From assembly GCA_026418195.1 (NCBI GenBank), contig JAOABU010000044.1:1-39464 (forward strand): a stretch of 39,464 nucleotides of DNA, given 5' to 3'. Below the pieces are notes generated by a model. That model did no database searches. It worked only from the letters and a program-made list of their open reading frames with translations, and was not told the DNA's origin. The stretch comes from Spirochaetota bacterium. GTDB taxonomy: Bacteria; Spirochaetota; Spirochaetia; DTKZ01. Every line of letters starts with the position of its first letter. Position 1 is the first letter of the stretch. Shown piece after piece: positions 16,216 through 24,879 of this stretch. Position numbers and translations under genes: made by a program.

Positions 16216-18723
16216 TCAATCGAGTAAAGGATTGCGGCTTTCCTTCTTTCCCGTAGAAGGTTGAGTTGTTGGCATCGAGGGTTTTAAAGCAGGAGAGGAA
16301 GATCCTGTTAGAATACGTGGATCGATCTGTAAACCCACACTAGGCATTGTATCTTCTAAGGGTACTTCCTGGGGAAGGATGGCATTCCGTAGACGGTCTA
16401 GGGTAATCTGGTTTCTCTCTGTTTCAAACTCATGTAAGTCATCGAATTTTTTAGGTTCAGTTCCAGCAATGAAAATCTCCTGAATCGTCTTCCCCGTGTA
16501 TCCAGGAGGAGGAATTAGGCCAGATCGGGCAGTTACAGTCATGCTTACGATACCGTCTGGTCGTGGAAAATCTTTTGGAGGAAGGTTCGTGTGTATATCC
16601 TTCATGAACCGAGCCCAGATTGGACCGGGAACGGTAGCTCCTGTTTGATTGATTCCCAAACTGTTCCCAGGTTGATCGAATCCGAACCAAATGGCGGTTG
16701 TGTAGTAGGGAGAATACCCTACAGTCCAAATATCCGACCAGTTCTGAGTGGTTCCAGTTTTACCGGCCATTGGCATGGGAAGGCCATCTACCGTATTCTT
16801 TGCGTACGCCAGGGTCCCATATTCTATGGTGGATTTCATGATATCCGTCATGATGTACGCCGTTTGTGGGCTTATGATTTGGGCAGCCTTCCCTTTCTTT
16901 CGCTGGGCGTTCCTTAGTTCTTTTTCAGGTTCAAGGATAATCTTCCCATTCCTGTCTTCAATGTATCGGATGGCCAGGGGCACAACCTCTTTGCCCTGAT
17001 TCGCAATAGTAGCAAACGCTCGAGCCATCTGGATGGGAGATATACTGATAATTCCCAGCCCTAAGGGATACTTCCTTGGGAAGGTGCGATCGATTTCATT
17101 CGGATCTTCGATTCCAAGCAATGCTGCTGCCGTCTGTATAGCTGCATCGAACCCTACCGCATCGAGAATTTTCAAGGAAGGAACGTTCATCGATTTTGCC
17201 AGAGCGGTGCGCACCAGAACCGGCCCCTGCCATTCACCCTTGTAGTTCATGGGTGTATAGGGGGTACCGTCGTCATTCCAGAATACCACAGGACCATCGT
17301 ACAGCATGGTTGCAGGGGTGATCTTTTTCCGTTCTACCGCCGCTGCATAGTACAGAGGCTTAAAGGCGGAACCTGGCTGTACTTTCGCTTGAACGGCTCG
17401 GTTAAACTGATTGATACTTTCGAAGCGGCTTCCCCCGACCATTGATAGAATGTACCCGGTGGAATTTTCAAGGGTAATTAAGGCTCCCTCTACAGTGTTT
17501 TTTTTGGCGCTTTTTTGTGCTTTTGAGTATCCGATTCGGGCTGCAAACTTTAGATCGTCTGACCCCATCAACATGGAAGCGATATCCAACACGGGATTGA
17601 TCCTTTTTTGGTAGTGAGCCATCGATTTTTGTCGGCTCTTGGTTCCCGCAACCCGGATGTCTTCGATGTTGAAGGTGAGCGAGATTAGGTCAACGATGGG
17701 GATGAACTTTTCCTCTGCAAATACCATCCGGTTCGCAGAGGAAGCCTGATAATCGGCATTGGCTTTGGTAATTCCCTCCCTCATGAGTTGATCAGCTCGT
17801 TCCTGAAAGTCTAGATTGAGGGTGGTATGAACGATGAAGCCATCCTTGTAGATGTCCAGCGAACCGTAAAGCAATTCGTTCAACTCTTGCCGCACGTATT
17901 CACTGAAATAGGGGGCCTTATCTTCCCGTTCTAAGAATGCAGTGGAGGAACTGCTACGGGTATAATCATAGTTACTCCAGTATTCTTCGAAAGACTGATC
18001 CGCATCCTCCTGGGTCGCATATCCTAAACGAACCATTTGCTGAAGCACTTCGTATTGGATTTTTTTCAGTCGATTGGGGTATCGGATAGGGTTGTACCGC
18101 ACAGGGTTTGCCAGTTGAATCACTAACGCTACCGATTCTGCCAGAGTCAAATCCCGAGCTGAGTGGTTGAAGTAGAACCTGCTAGCCGCCTCTACCCCAT
18201 ACACTCCTGAACCAAAGTACATTTTGTTCAGGTACAATTCCAATATTTCGTACTTCGTGAGACTTCGTTCCAACTGCAGTGCCCACCAGAGCTCCTTCAA
18301 TTTTCGAGTAAAGGAAATTTCGGCACGATTCGCATAAAGATGTCCTGCGATCTGTTGGGTAATGGTGCTTCCACCAGAAAAGTAACGTCCTAACAGCAAG
18401 TTCAATCCTGCCCTCACCGTACCTCGAAGACTAAACCCGTGGTGGTTAAAAAAGTCTTGATCCTCCCTCGTGATGAGGGCGTAGATCAAATGGCGGGGAA
18501 GTTCATCTATCGAGACGATCTCTCGTTTTTCATCGGAAAAGAACTCTGTGATAAGCCTATCTTTGATATCCAAAATCTGCGAAGGAACTGCGGGTTTATA
18601 ATCCCCAATATTTTCGAAGTTCTGAATATTCTTTGTGGCCCCAATTGCGATTCCGATTCCAATTCCTATGAGAACAGCGCAACAGGCTGTAATGATCAAC
18701 ACTAAGCGTACCTTTTGGATCAT
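16216..18723 (-). CDS. Class A penicillin-binding protein 1A
   Basis: Bifunctional peptidoglycan glycosyltransferase and DD-transpeptidase, 835 residues, anchored by one N-terminal membrane helix (VLIITACCAVLIGIGIGIAIG, ~9-29) with the rest in the periplasm. The GT51 domain has REDQDFFNHHGFSLRGTVRA, GGSTITQQ and LYLNKMYFGSGVYGVEAASRFYF. The transpeptidase domain has the SxxK box GSAFKPL, the SxN box SMNVPSLK and the KTG box GKTGTTQNW. The C-terminal ~110 residues are Pro-rich and poorly conserved. The frame is open upstream to 18885, but that would place a terminator inside the coding region and add an unrelated N-terminus, so ATG 18723 is preferred. No clear ribosome site is seen; a promoter pair ends seven bases upstream. 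A ParB-fold gene follows in the same unit. Confidence 0.93.
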   Translation of the reverse strand: MIQKVRLVLIITACCAVLIGIGIGIAIGATKNIQNFENIGDYKPAVPSQILDIKDRLITEFFSDEKREIVSIDELPRHLIYALITREDQDFFNHHGFSLRGTVRAGLNLLLGRYFSGGSTITQQIAGHLYANRAEISFTRKLKELWWALQLERSLTKYEILELYLNKMYFGSGVYGVEAASRFYFNHSARDLTLAESVALVIQLANPVRYNPIRYPNRLKKIQYEVLQQMVRLGYATQEDADQSFEEYWSNYDYTRSSSSTAFLEREDKAPYFSEYVRQELNELLYGSLDIYKDGFIVHTTLNLDFQERADQLMREGITKANADYQASSANRMVFAEEKFIPIVDLISLTFNIEDIRVAGTKSRQKSMAHYQKRINPVLDIASMLMGSDDLKFAARIGYSKAQKSAKKNTVEGALITLENSTGYILSMVGGSRFESINQFNRAVQAKVQPGSAFKPLYYAAAVERKKITPATMLYDGPVVFWNDDGTPYTPMNYKGEWQGPVLVRTALAKSMNVPSLKILDAVGFDAAIQTAAALLGIEDPNEIDRTFPRKYPLGLGIISISPIQMARAFATIANQGKEVVPLAIRYIEDRNGKIILEPEKELRNAQRKKGKAAQIISPQTAYIMTDIMKSTIEYGTLAYAKNTVDGLPMPMAGKTGTTQNWSDIWTVGYSPYYTTAIWFGFDQPGNSLGINQTGATVPGPIWARFMKDIHTNLPPKDFPRPDGIVSMTVTARSGLIPPPGYTGKTIQEIFIAGTEPKKFDDLHEFETERNQITLDRLRNAILPQEVPLEDTMPSVGLQIDPRILTGSSSPALKPSMPTTQPSTGKKESRNPLLD

Positions 18724-18730
18724 GAAACCT

Positions 18731-18759
18731 AGGGTACGATTCAGTACTATCTTTGTCAA
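18731..18759 (-). promoter_or_regulatory. Putative promoter of the PBP1A gene, close to the start codon
   Basis: On the minus strand TTGACA (complement of 18754-18759) and TACCCT (complement of 18731-18736) are 17 bases apart. The -10 box ends seven bases before ATG 18723, which would give a leaderless or nearly leaderless transcript. The -35 box is perfect and the -10 box is weak (3 of 6). Confidence 0.5.
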
Positions 18760-18795
18760 GCTATGGATATTCCTTTGTTGATTGCTCGTGGGGAG

Positions 18796-18826
18796 AAAAA
18801 AAAAGACCGGTTCCGAAGAACCGGTC
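18796..18826 (-). terminator. Rho-independent terminator of the Mla-envelope operon
   Basis: On the minus strand GACCGGTTC and GAACCGGTC form a perfect nine-base-pair stem (18805-18826) closed by a TTCG loop, followed by nine T residues (complement of 18796-18804). The C(UUCG)G tetraloop is a known extra-stable loop. It lies 89 bases beyond the stop of the PEGA-protein gene and before the PBP1A promoter, so it closes the eight-gene operon. The A-run on the other side of the stem gives no terminator for the plus strand. Confidence 0.95.
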
Positions 18827-18914
18827 ACCTCATGGGTATCGGCCTTATATAGTAAACTGGGAGGGGAACTATATGCAGCCGACACCTACATTATCGAACG
18901 TTCTAGAAAAAAAT

Positions 18915-19937
18915 TTAGTCCTCATTTATCAAAATGTCAAGATAAAGGGAAACACCATAGGATTTGCCCTGCTCCATATAGAATCGTTTGCTTACTTGGT
19001 AGTCTCCCAAGCGAAAACTGAAAGTATGTTCTCCTGGTTCCAATGTAAACTCTCCTTGGCTGAGAGGTATGGGTTTGCCATCCACAAATACATGGGTCCC
19101 AAGGGGAGCATTGATGTGAACCGTGACTTCCTTTTTCACAAAGGTAGCCTCTACGGTAACTACTTTTCCCTTTTCTAGGGCAACTGTGGTCTGAAAAGGA
19201 GGAAATCCATCAATCTCTATCCGAAAATTTTTTAACCCAGGTTCCATATTGAGGCTCTCTTCCTTCAGTTGAAGAGCTTGGTCGTTGTGAAAAATACGGG
19301 TCTTTTCGATAGGTACCGGACCTTTAGGCGATTTTATTAAAAAGCGTACTTTTCCTAGATCCTTGAACAGAGGGCGCACCTGAACCTTGAACTCGGCTTT
19401 TAAGGCTAGTTCGGGGATTCCTTTCATGATCGGAAGAAAGGTGAACAGAAGGGGAAACATCCCTTTTTCTACTGGCTTGTCAAGAATCACGGTATCAGGG
19501 GCCAAGGAAAAGCTCGTCCTTGTTTGTAAGGGTATTTGCACGTACAGTTTGCGTTCATAAACAAAAGGTTTGAAGTATAGGAGGGTTCCTTCATAGGATT
19601 GTGGAAGGGATGGTGAGGACAGTACAGGGGAAGGGGAAAGTTTTCCGAACAGGTAAAACGCATAGGTTCCACGGTATGTTTGGGCTTCCTTAGGAGTTTC
19701 GATAAATATCTCTACTCCTTTGAGGAGGTCTTGCTCATCCTCGAGGGAAATCAACCATAGATCTTCCAATTTTACGGATAGCACAGGGGATTCGGGGGCT
19801 CCATTGCCCATTCTGCTGGATTGCAGGATCCTACCCCTCACAATATCCGCTTCACTGTTGACTGAAAATCCGGAAAGTATCAGCGTCCAGAGCAGGAATA
19901 CCATTGGTTTCCACTGTATTTGCATGTGTGTCATCAT
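18915..19937 (-). CDS. Exported PEGA-domain protein, unknown function
   Basis: A 340-residue protein with an N-terminal hydrophobic export signal (~12-30, ending SEA). It is mostly beta-strand. The C-terminal part, ~268-335, matches a PEGA domain: VTVHINAPLGTHVFVDGKPI, then GEFTLEPGEHTFSFRLGDYQ. PEGA domains are found in surface or cell-wall-associated proteins. The rest has no recognised family. It is the last gene of the operon led by PHP and mlaE, overlaps the M23 peptidase stop by four bases, and is followed by a strong terminator. Several start codons are possible; ATG 19937 (MMTHMQIQW) overlaps the upstream stop, and the third Met, four codons in, would give a more compact signal peptide. 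Confidence 0.8.
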   Translation of the reverse strand: MMTHMQIQWKPMVFLLWTLILSGFSVNSEADIVRGRILQSSRMGNGAPESPVLSVKLEDLWLISLEDEQDLLKGVEIFIETPKEAQTYRGTYAFYLFGKLSPSPVLSSPSLPQSYEGTLLYFKPFVYERKLYVQIPLQTRTSFSLAPDTVILDKPVEKGMFPLLFTFLPIMKGIPELALKAEFKVQVRPLFKDLGKVRFLIKSPKGPVPIEKTRIFHNDQALQLKEESLNMEPGLKNFRIEIDGFPPFQTTVALEKGKVVTVEATFVKKEVTVHINAPLGTHVFVDGKPIPLSQGEFTLEPGEHTFSFRLGDYQVSKRFYMEQGKSYGVSLYLDILINED

Positions 19938-20860
19938 GGTTTTGATTCGATCCTCTTCGGAAGCAATCGTTCAGGGTCCACAGGTCTTCCTTTTTGTCTC
20001 ACTTCGAAATGCAGATGCGGACCTGTAGTGGCTCCGGTCATACCCACTGTGCCCACCATCATACCGGATTCTACCGATTGATTCAATTGTATCGATTTAG
20101 AGTCTAAGTGTCCGTAGACAGTTTGATAGTCCCCCGCATGTTGAATAATCAGGTAGGACCCAAGAATAGGATCCACACCACTTTCGATTACCTTCCCATC
20201 CCTGGCCGCAAAGATAGGAGTACCCCGTGGGGCTGCCAGATCGATCCCTGCGTGAAAATGAGGTTGACCCGTTATGGGACTAATTCGTTTCCCATAGGAG
20301 GAGGAAAGGGTGACCTGCTTCAATGGAAACACGAACAGGATCTGGAGAAAGAATGCTCGTTCCACTGAATGAAACCGTTCCTGGGCTAGAAAGCGAAAAG
20401 TCCGTCCTTCCACTTCAATGGAGGCACCTTCCAGTTTCCTCCAAGAAAGCATGATTCGCTCCATTTCGTTCCTGGGTGTCTCTGGAAGGAACAATCCAAC
20501 CTGATTCGGTATAAGGAGTCTACGTCTCCCAAGAGGAAGTCCAGAAGATTCTATTGAGTTGAGGGTTGCAATCGATTCGTAGGGGAGGTTGAACCGTGCG
20601 GAAAGAGAAAATATGGTATCCTCCTCTGTTGTAAAGTACTGATAGAGGATAAGAGGGGGGAGGGGTAACCCTTGTTTCATTCTCTCGTACGAGCGAGTAA
20701 CGTCTTCCTGTTGTTGTCTATAGAGAGGATCTTCCAAGTTCAACGCTCGGATATGGGGATAATCGGAGTATAGGAAAGAGAGAGACATGGATCCGCAAGC
20801 GAACCAGAGCCAATAGAACAACCGAAAAAAATACCCTAGAAAGTTACCGCTCACGTTCAT
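19934..20860 (-). CDS. LysM-like/M23 (LytM) metallopeptidase
   Basis: A 308-residue envelope peptidase with an N-terminal hydrophobic segment. WLWFACGS around C22 could be a relaxed spirochaete lipobox. Residues ~73-118 look like a LysM module (EDTIFSLSARFNLPYESIATLN, then LLIPN). The C-terminal M23 domain is intact: HFHAGIDLAAPRGTPIFAARDGKV gives zinc ligands H203 and D207, VYGHLD gives H251, and PHLHFEVRQKGRPVDP gives H282 and H284. Members cut peptide cross-bridges in peptidoglycan. It overlaps the preceding membrane-protein gene by 17 bases and the PEGA gene by four, deep inside the Mla operon, which hints that wall remodelling accompanies assembly of the transporter. Confidence 0.9.
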   Translation of the reverse strand: MNVSGNFLGYFFRLFYWLWFACGSMSLSFLYSDYPHIRALNLEDPLYRQQQEDVTRSYERMKQGLPLPPLILYQYFTTEEDTIFSLSARFNLPYESIATLNSIESSGLPLGRRRLLIPNQVGLFLPETPRNEMERIMLSWRKLEGASIEVEGRTFRFLAQERFHSVERAFFLQILFVFPLKQVTLSSSYGKRISPITGQPHFHAGIDLAAPRGTPIFAARDGKVIESGVDPILGSYLIIQHAGDYQTVYGHLDSKSIQLNQSVESGMMVGTVGMTGATTGPHLHFEVRQKGRPVDPERLLPKRIESKP

Positions 20861-21332
20861 GGCACCTGTGCAACCCTATCCCAAGCACAAAAAGAAACAG
20901 GAAACAAATCCCGACAGCAACCGTTCGGTTACCCTCTTGGTAGAAACGAAATGCACCCAAGAGCAGGAATAATTCTATCAGGAAAAATGCTGATCCACGA
21001 AATTTTGTACCTATTCGAGGGTGCAGTGCTTTCTGTAAAGGGTTCTTAGAACCCCTGAGGAATCGAAGGAAAAGAGGAATGAAGAGGCAACCAACCACGA
21101 TTCCAATCACTAAATAGCCATACAAGGTAGGATATGTGGTAGAAAGGTACCAGAGGGGAATCACAATGAGACTCACAGCAAGAAGTAGGGAGAGCAGAAA
21201 TAGGGCTACTTTTCCTAGGGTGCTTAAGAACCACCCATACCCTAAAAGGCAGTCACGGAATAGACGGTAAAGGCTATGGCGTTTTTTTTGTGGTTTCAAG
21301 GGCTTCTCTTGCTTCACGATAAAGTTTTGCAT
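20844..21332 (-). CDS. Small multi-spanning membrane protein, unknown function
   Basis: A 162-residue protein of unrecognised family. After a basic N-terminus there are about four hydrophobic helices: VALFLLSLLLAVSLIVIPLW, LYGYLVIGIVVGCLFIPLF, AFFLIELFLLLGAF and TVAVGICFLFLFVLGIGL. The tail is short and charged (HRCHERER). The frame from ATG 21332 overlaps the end of the TPR lipoprotein gene by 59 bases; a TTG at 21299 in the same frame would shorten this to 26, so the start is uncertain. It lies between the lipoprotein and the M23 peptidase in a gapless operon. Confidence 0.72.
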   Translation of the reverse strand: MQNFIVKQEKPLKPQKKRHSLYRLFRDCLLGYGWFLSTLGKVALFLLSLLLAVSLIVIPLWYLSTTYPTLYGYLVIGIVVGCLFIPLFLRFLRGSKNPLQKALHPRIGTKFRGSAFFLIELFLLLGAFRFYQEGNRTVAVGICFLFLFVLGIGLHRCHERER

Positions 21333-22203
21333 CTATTGATTTTCCTGATTTTTCCGCAGCCTCTTCCAGCCGTTTCAGGGAACGTTCCATTCCCGAACGA
21401 TGGTTCAGTGCTCTGTATACCAAGTAGGATCGAGAATAGAGATCGAAAGCTTCTAACGGATTACCGGATCTTTCTTTTAAAAATCCTAAAAGGAGAAGAT
21501 CCTGTGCAATACCCATGCTATTCTCCATCTGTTTATCGTACTTAAGGGCAGTCTCCGCATCGCTCATCGCTTGGGAAAGGTTTCCCTGGGTTTGGTGAAT
21601 CAGGGCAAGCAAGTAATAGTTGGAAGCCAATTCCCCGAAGTTCTTGAGTTCCAAGTTCATTGCTACTGCTCGAGATATCGCTTGTTCCGCTTCCTGGGAT
21701 CTCTTAAGAGCTTGTAAAGCTGCACCCAAGTTATGATAGTAAACACTATACTCCACGGCCCAGGGAGGTGTCTGGGGGATTAGGGAACGGTACTCCTCTA
21801 GCAAGGATTGAGCTTGTGAAAAAGCTCCCCTTTGTAAAAGAACCCCTGTTAGGTGATTCACCGTTTGTAGGATGAACCGATCCTTCCGGCTTGATTTGGC
21901 GATATCTAGGGCAAAAGAAATATGAGCTTCTGCTTCGGAAGGCATCCCTAGTTGAAGGTAAGTTTTACCCAAGGCGTTGTAGGCTCCAATAATTCCCTCC
22001 GTGTCGTCTACCGAGGCAAAATAGTTCTTTGCCAGCAGGTACAGTTGAAGGGCTTGTTGATAATCCGCATCTTGGTAGTAACGATTTCCAAACTCCATGT
22101 ATTGGGTGGCTAGGTTACGCTTGTCAAACACCTCCTCCTTTGGAGGGGGAACGGAAGAGCAAGCGCTTAAAAGAATTAGAATCAGGGAAATCCAGTATCT
22201 CAT
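21274..22203 (-). CDS. TPR-repeat lipoprotein
   Basis: A 309-residue lipoprotein. The signal peptide ends in LILLSACSS, with C15 as the probable lipidated residue. From ~30 on the sequence is a run of tetratricopeptide repeats, for example FGNRYYQDADYQQALQLYLLAKNYF, GIIGAYNALGKTYLQLGMPSEAEAH and ALIHQTQGNLSQAMSDAETALKYD. TPR lipoproteins usually act as periplasmic scaffolds. It begins two bases after the mlaD stop. In Gram-negative Mla systems a lipoprotein (MlaA) handles lipids at the outer membrane, but this one has no MlaA features, so a scaffold role is the safer inference. Confidence 0.86.
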   Translation of the reverse strand: MRYWISLILILLSACSSVPPPKEEVFDKRNLATQYMEFGNRYYQDADYQQALQLYLLAKNYFASVDDTEGIIGAYNALGKTYLQLGMPSEAEAHISFALDIAKSSRKDRFILQTVNHLTGVLLQRGAFSQAQSLLEEYRSLIPQTPPWAVEYSVYYHNLGAALQALKRSQEAEQAISRAVAMNLELKNFGELASNYYLLALIHQTQGNLSQAMSDAETALKYDKQMENSMGIAQDLLLLGFLKERSGNPLEAFDLYSRSYLVYRALNHRSGMERSLKRLEEAAEKSGKSIDAKLYREAREALETTKKTP

Positions 22204-22205
22204 GG

Positions 22206-23282
22206 TTAAAACTCCTCCATCCTGTACCCTTTCTGGGTAGTGGGAATGGGTTGCTTGGGAGGTATTCCGCCCCGTAGAAAGGGATTGTTCCGCAACCCTT
22301 CCAGTACGTCCTGTCCTTTCCGGATCGCCTGCCTACCTTCTTCAAGGGCTCCAAGAATGCGAGGTTGTGTGGTATTGAGGAAAGAGGCAAACTGCCTCAG
22401 TTCTGCAAGGTTTGACTGAACTTCCTTCAGGATCCCTTCGATCTGATCGAACAGACGGTTATTATCATCAAGAAAAGTTGCAATAGAACCCTTCGGATCC
22501 AGTAATTTTTGGACCAATCCTGTAGGATCTTTCAACACCTCTGTACCTTCCTTGAGATTGCTGGTGATATCATTAAGATTTGTGGTAATCCCCGTAGCAT
22601 TCATTAAAAGCTGGTCGATGGACTGGCTTAGACTCTTTGTGGTAAGAGCGATATGTTCCGTAATTTTTTCAGATTGACGGAGCGTACCTGCCAGAGGGCT
22701 TCCACCCTTTCCTTCTAGGGAAGCTGTGACAGTACCCAAGAGAACATGAACGGAAACCAGAACTCGATTTAGGTTTTCTAGAATGGGATCTATTTCTCCT
22801 AATAGGCGAGTAACAGCGTCATCGGTTTTAGGGATCTCTACTAGTTTCGCCTCTAAAAGATACTTTCCTTCAGGGGTATCGAGGGAAGGAATAAAGGAGT
22901 TCTCCGGGATGGGTTCGGTAGGTTTTTTCCCCTGATGGAACACCAGTCCTCCTCCTAATCCAAGAGGATTGGTTTGCAGTTGTAGGATAGAGTGTTCGTA
23001 TACCTTGGGATAGAAGGTGTCTTGGATATAGAAATCGATCTCGACGTCATTTTCTGGAGAAAGGGAAAGTTTCGTGATCTTGCCAATAGTGAATCCTTTG
23101 AATGTGATGGGCATCCCTACACTCAAACCATTGGCTGTTGGGAATCGACTCTTGAAATAGTAATTTTTTGCAAACCATCGTTGATTTATCCCCATCAAGA
23201 CTAGGACGATCGTTATGAATAGGACTCCTACAACGACGAAGACTCCCACGATCTGGCTGGCAAATCGAATTTTAAACTTCAT
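22206..23282 (-). CDS. mlaD: MCE/MlaD-family lipid transport protein
   Basis: A 358-residue periplasmic lipid-binding component of an MCE-type transporter. One N-terminal membrane helix (QIVGVFVVVGVLFITIVLVLMG) is followed by the MCE domain: YYFKSRFPTANGLSVGMPITFKGFTIGKITKLSL and DVEIDFYIQ up to ~115, including the LQTNPLGLGGG region. Residues ~150-330 are a long helical stretch, and the last ~20 are Pro-rich with no second membrane segment. MlaD proteins form hexamers bound to MlaE and MlaF. MlaD of Escherichia coli is about half as long, so this protein is of the longer type with an extended helical region. The gene starts six bases after mlaF. Confidence 0.92.
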   Translation of the reverse strand: MKFKIRFASQIVGVFVVVGVLFITIVLVLMGINQRWFAKNYYFKSRFPTANGLSVGMPITFKGFTIGKITKLSLSPENDVEIDFYIQDTFYPKVYEHSILQLQTNPLGLGGGLVFHQGKKPTEPIPENSFIPSLDTPEGKYLLEAKLVEIPKTDDAVTRLLGEIDPILENLNRVLVSVHVLLGTVTASLEGKGGSPLAGTLRQSEKITEHIALTTKSLSQSIDQLLMNATGITTNLNDITSNLKEGTEVLKDPTGLVQKLLDPKGSIATFLDDNNRLFDQIEGILKEVQSNLAELRQFASFLNTTQPRILGALEEGRQAIRKGQDVLEGLRNNPFLRGGIPPKQPIPTTQKGYRMEEF

Positions 23283-23288
23283 AGGCTC

Positions 23289-24095
23289 TTACTCCGTATT
23301 AGAATCCTGCAAAAGTTCCAGGATGTCTGTATCGTACACCGCTGCTTCACTCAAAACTTCAGAAATAACCTCGATCACATCTGGATTCTTACTCCTTACG
23401 ACTTCTCTGAAAAGTCCCTGCTCTACGATTTTCCCACCCTTGAGAATCACCAAGCGGTCCGCCAACTGGGAAGTCAATTCTGGACTATGGGTAGCGATGA
23501 TAAGAGTTTTGCCTTCCTGTTTTTGAGTTTTCAGCGTTCGGAGAATTCGTTCTACAGTGACATTATCTAGAAAGCTGGTAGGCTCATCCAGAAACAGGAT
23601 AGAGGGTTCCAGAACTAGGGCGCGGAGAAGAGAAATAAGCTTTCGTTCCCCTGCAGAAAGTTGCGCTGGTCGGAATTGGGGATCATCTTGGAAATCGAAC
23701 TCGGCAAGAATTCGGTGGATTTTTCGATCCAACTGTTCGATGGGTATGTTTCGGCGGTGGAACTGTAGGGGAAGAAGCAGGTTCTGGTATACCGTAAGGT
23801 TGGACCATAATGCCGCATCCTGAAAAGCGAATCCACACTGGCTTCGAAACTCGAGGAGTTCCTTTTCATTCATCCTCGAGAGGGGTTTATTGTTCACCCG
23901 CACCACTCCCTCATTGGGCCACAAGATTCCTGCTGCCACTTTCAGAAGGGTAGATCTGCCACTTCCGGAGAAACCCATTACCACGGTGCACTGGTGCAAG
24001 GGAAAGGTCATTGAAATCGAATCTAGGATTTTGATGTCTCCCCCAAAGAGACTCACAGCCTCCAGGGTAATACCGTTTTTTTCCCCTTCAGACAT
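23289..24095 (-). CDS. mlaF: MlaF-type ABC ATPase with non-canonical Walker A
   Basis: A 268-residue ATPase that should power the MlaE/MlaD transporter. Walker A reads GFSGSGRST (residues 41-49): the nucleotide-binding Lys is replaced by Arg (R47, codon AGA on the minus strand at 23955-23957). The rest looks functional: Q-loop FAFQDAALW, signature LSAGERKL, Walker B ILFLDEPTSFLD and switch IIATHSPEL. The C-terminal ~30 residues (VVRSKNPDVIEVISEV...) match MlaF homologues. It overlaps the mlaE 3' end by eight bases. A canonical Lys-to-Arg change usually weakens ATP hydrolysis in P-loop proteins, so activity is uncertain. Confidence 0.92.
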   Translation of the reverse strand: MSEGEKNGITLEAVSLFGGDIKILDSISMTFPLHQCTVVMGFSGSGRSTLLKVAAGILWPNEGVVRVNNKPLSRMNEKELLEFRSQCGFAFQDAALWSNLTVYQNLLLPLQFHRRNIPIEQLDRKIHRILAEFDFQDDPQFRPAQLSAGERKLISLLRALVLEPSILFLDEPTSFLDNVTVERILRTLKTQKQEGKTLIIATHSPELTSQLADRLVILKGGKIVEQGLFREVVRSKNPDVIEVISEVLSEAAVYDTDILELLQDSNTE

Positions 24096-24879
24096 AGTAC
24101 ACCAGCGTAATTATCGCATCGGCTAGGATACAGAGAATGAAACTTCTACCTACCGCTTTGATCGCCACCTGGGGAATCTCTGTGGTGGAACGCTCCACTT
24201 TGAATCCATAGTAAGTGGCAGTAGTAGAAATGATAATTCCAAAAGTAATGCTTTTTACAAGAGAAGAGATAACGTCCTGGGTTTTCAGGGTATTCAGTAA
24301 GTTGTATAGATACTCCTGTATTTGTAGAGGACTGATGAATTGGGTCACAAGGAAAGAGCCCAGTAATCCAAACAGATTAAAATAGAGATTCAATAAGACT
24401 AACGATATCGTGACTCCCAGGAATCGTGGAACGATTAAGTAGGCGATCGGATTGATACCAAAAGAAATGTACGCTTCAATCTCATGGGATACAATAGCGT
24501 TCCCTAGTTCCGTTGCGATGGCTGTTCCCGATCGGGCAATGATGATAAAAGCTGTGAGAATGGGTCCTAATTCCCGAGTAATGATCGTGATGAGGATGGT
24601 GTACATCAGTTTCCCCTGCCCAAATTGGGGAAGGATGCTGGACCCTTGTACGATGATCACCACTCCCAATGCCAAGGAAATGATGGCAATCACACTTAAA
24701 GCCTCTACCCCCGTGAACAGGATTTGCATGACCAGAACCCGGTATCCATATCCGAATTGCCTTTTTCGAATGAATCGACCTGTTTCGATGAGGATTTCCC
24801 AAAAATAACCAGCCGCGTAGAACGCTTGAGAAATCCCTACCAAAACGCGGTTCCCAATCTGTTCTAGGATCCTGCTCAT
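24088..24879 (-). CDS. mlaE: MlaE-type lipid transporter permease
   Basis: A 263-residue inner-membrane permease of the MlaE family. The conserved core is ITRELGPILTAFIIIARSGTAIATELGNAIVSHEIEAY, followed by INPIAYLIVPRFLGVTISLVLLNLYFNLFGLLGS and a C-terminal KSITFGIIISTTATYYGFKVERSTTEIPQVAIKAV. About five hydrophobic segments are visible. ATG 24879 is preferred over the TTG at 24897; it overlaps the PHP stop (ATGA). No MlaB (STAS) or MlaC gene is present nearby. TGGTATACT ends six bases before the ATG, so an internal promoter is possible. Confidence 0.93.
   Translation of the reverse strand: MSRILEQIGNRVLVGISQAFYAAGYFWEILIETGRFIRKRQFGYGYRVLVMQILFTGVEALSVIAIISLALGVVIIVQGSSILPQFGQGKLMYTILITIITRELGPILTAFIIIARSGTAIATELGNAIVSHEIEAYISFGINPIAYLIVPRFLGVTISLVLLNLYFNLFGLLGSFLVTQFISPLQIQEYLYNLLNTLKTQDVISSLVKSITFGIIISTTATYYGFKVERSTTEIPQVAIKAVGRSFILCILADAIITLVYYV

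Noticed and set aside
18724-18885. A 54-residue N-terminal extension of PBP1A
   Set aside because: It would run through the terminator hairpin and its A-run and has no family counterpart; ATG 18723 gives the normal start.
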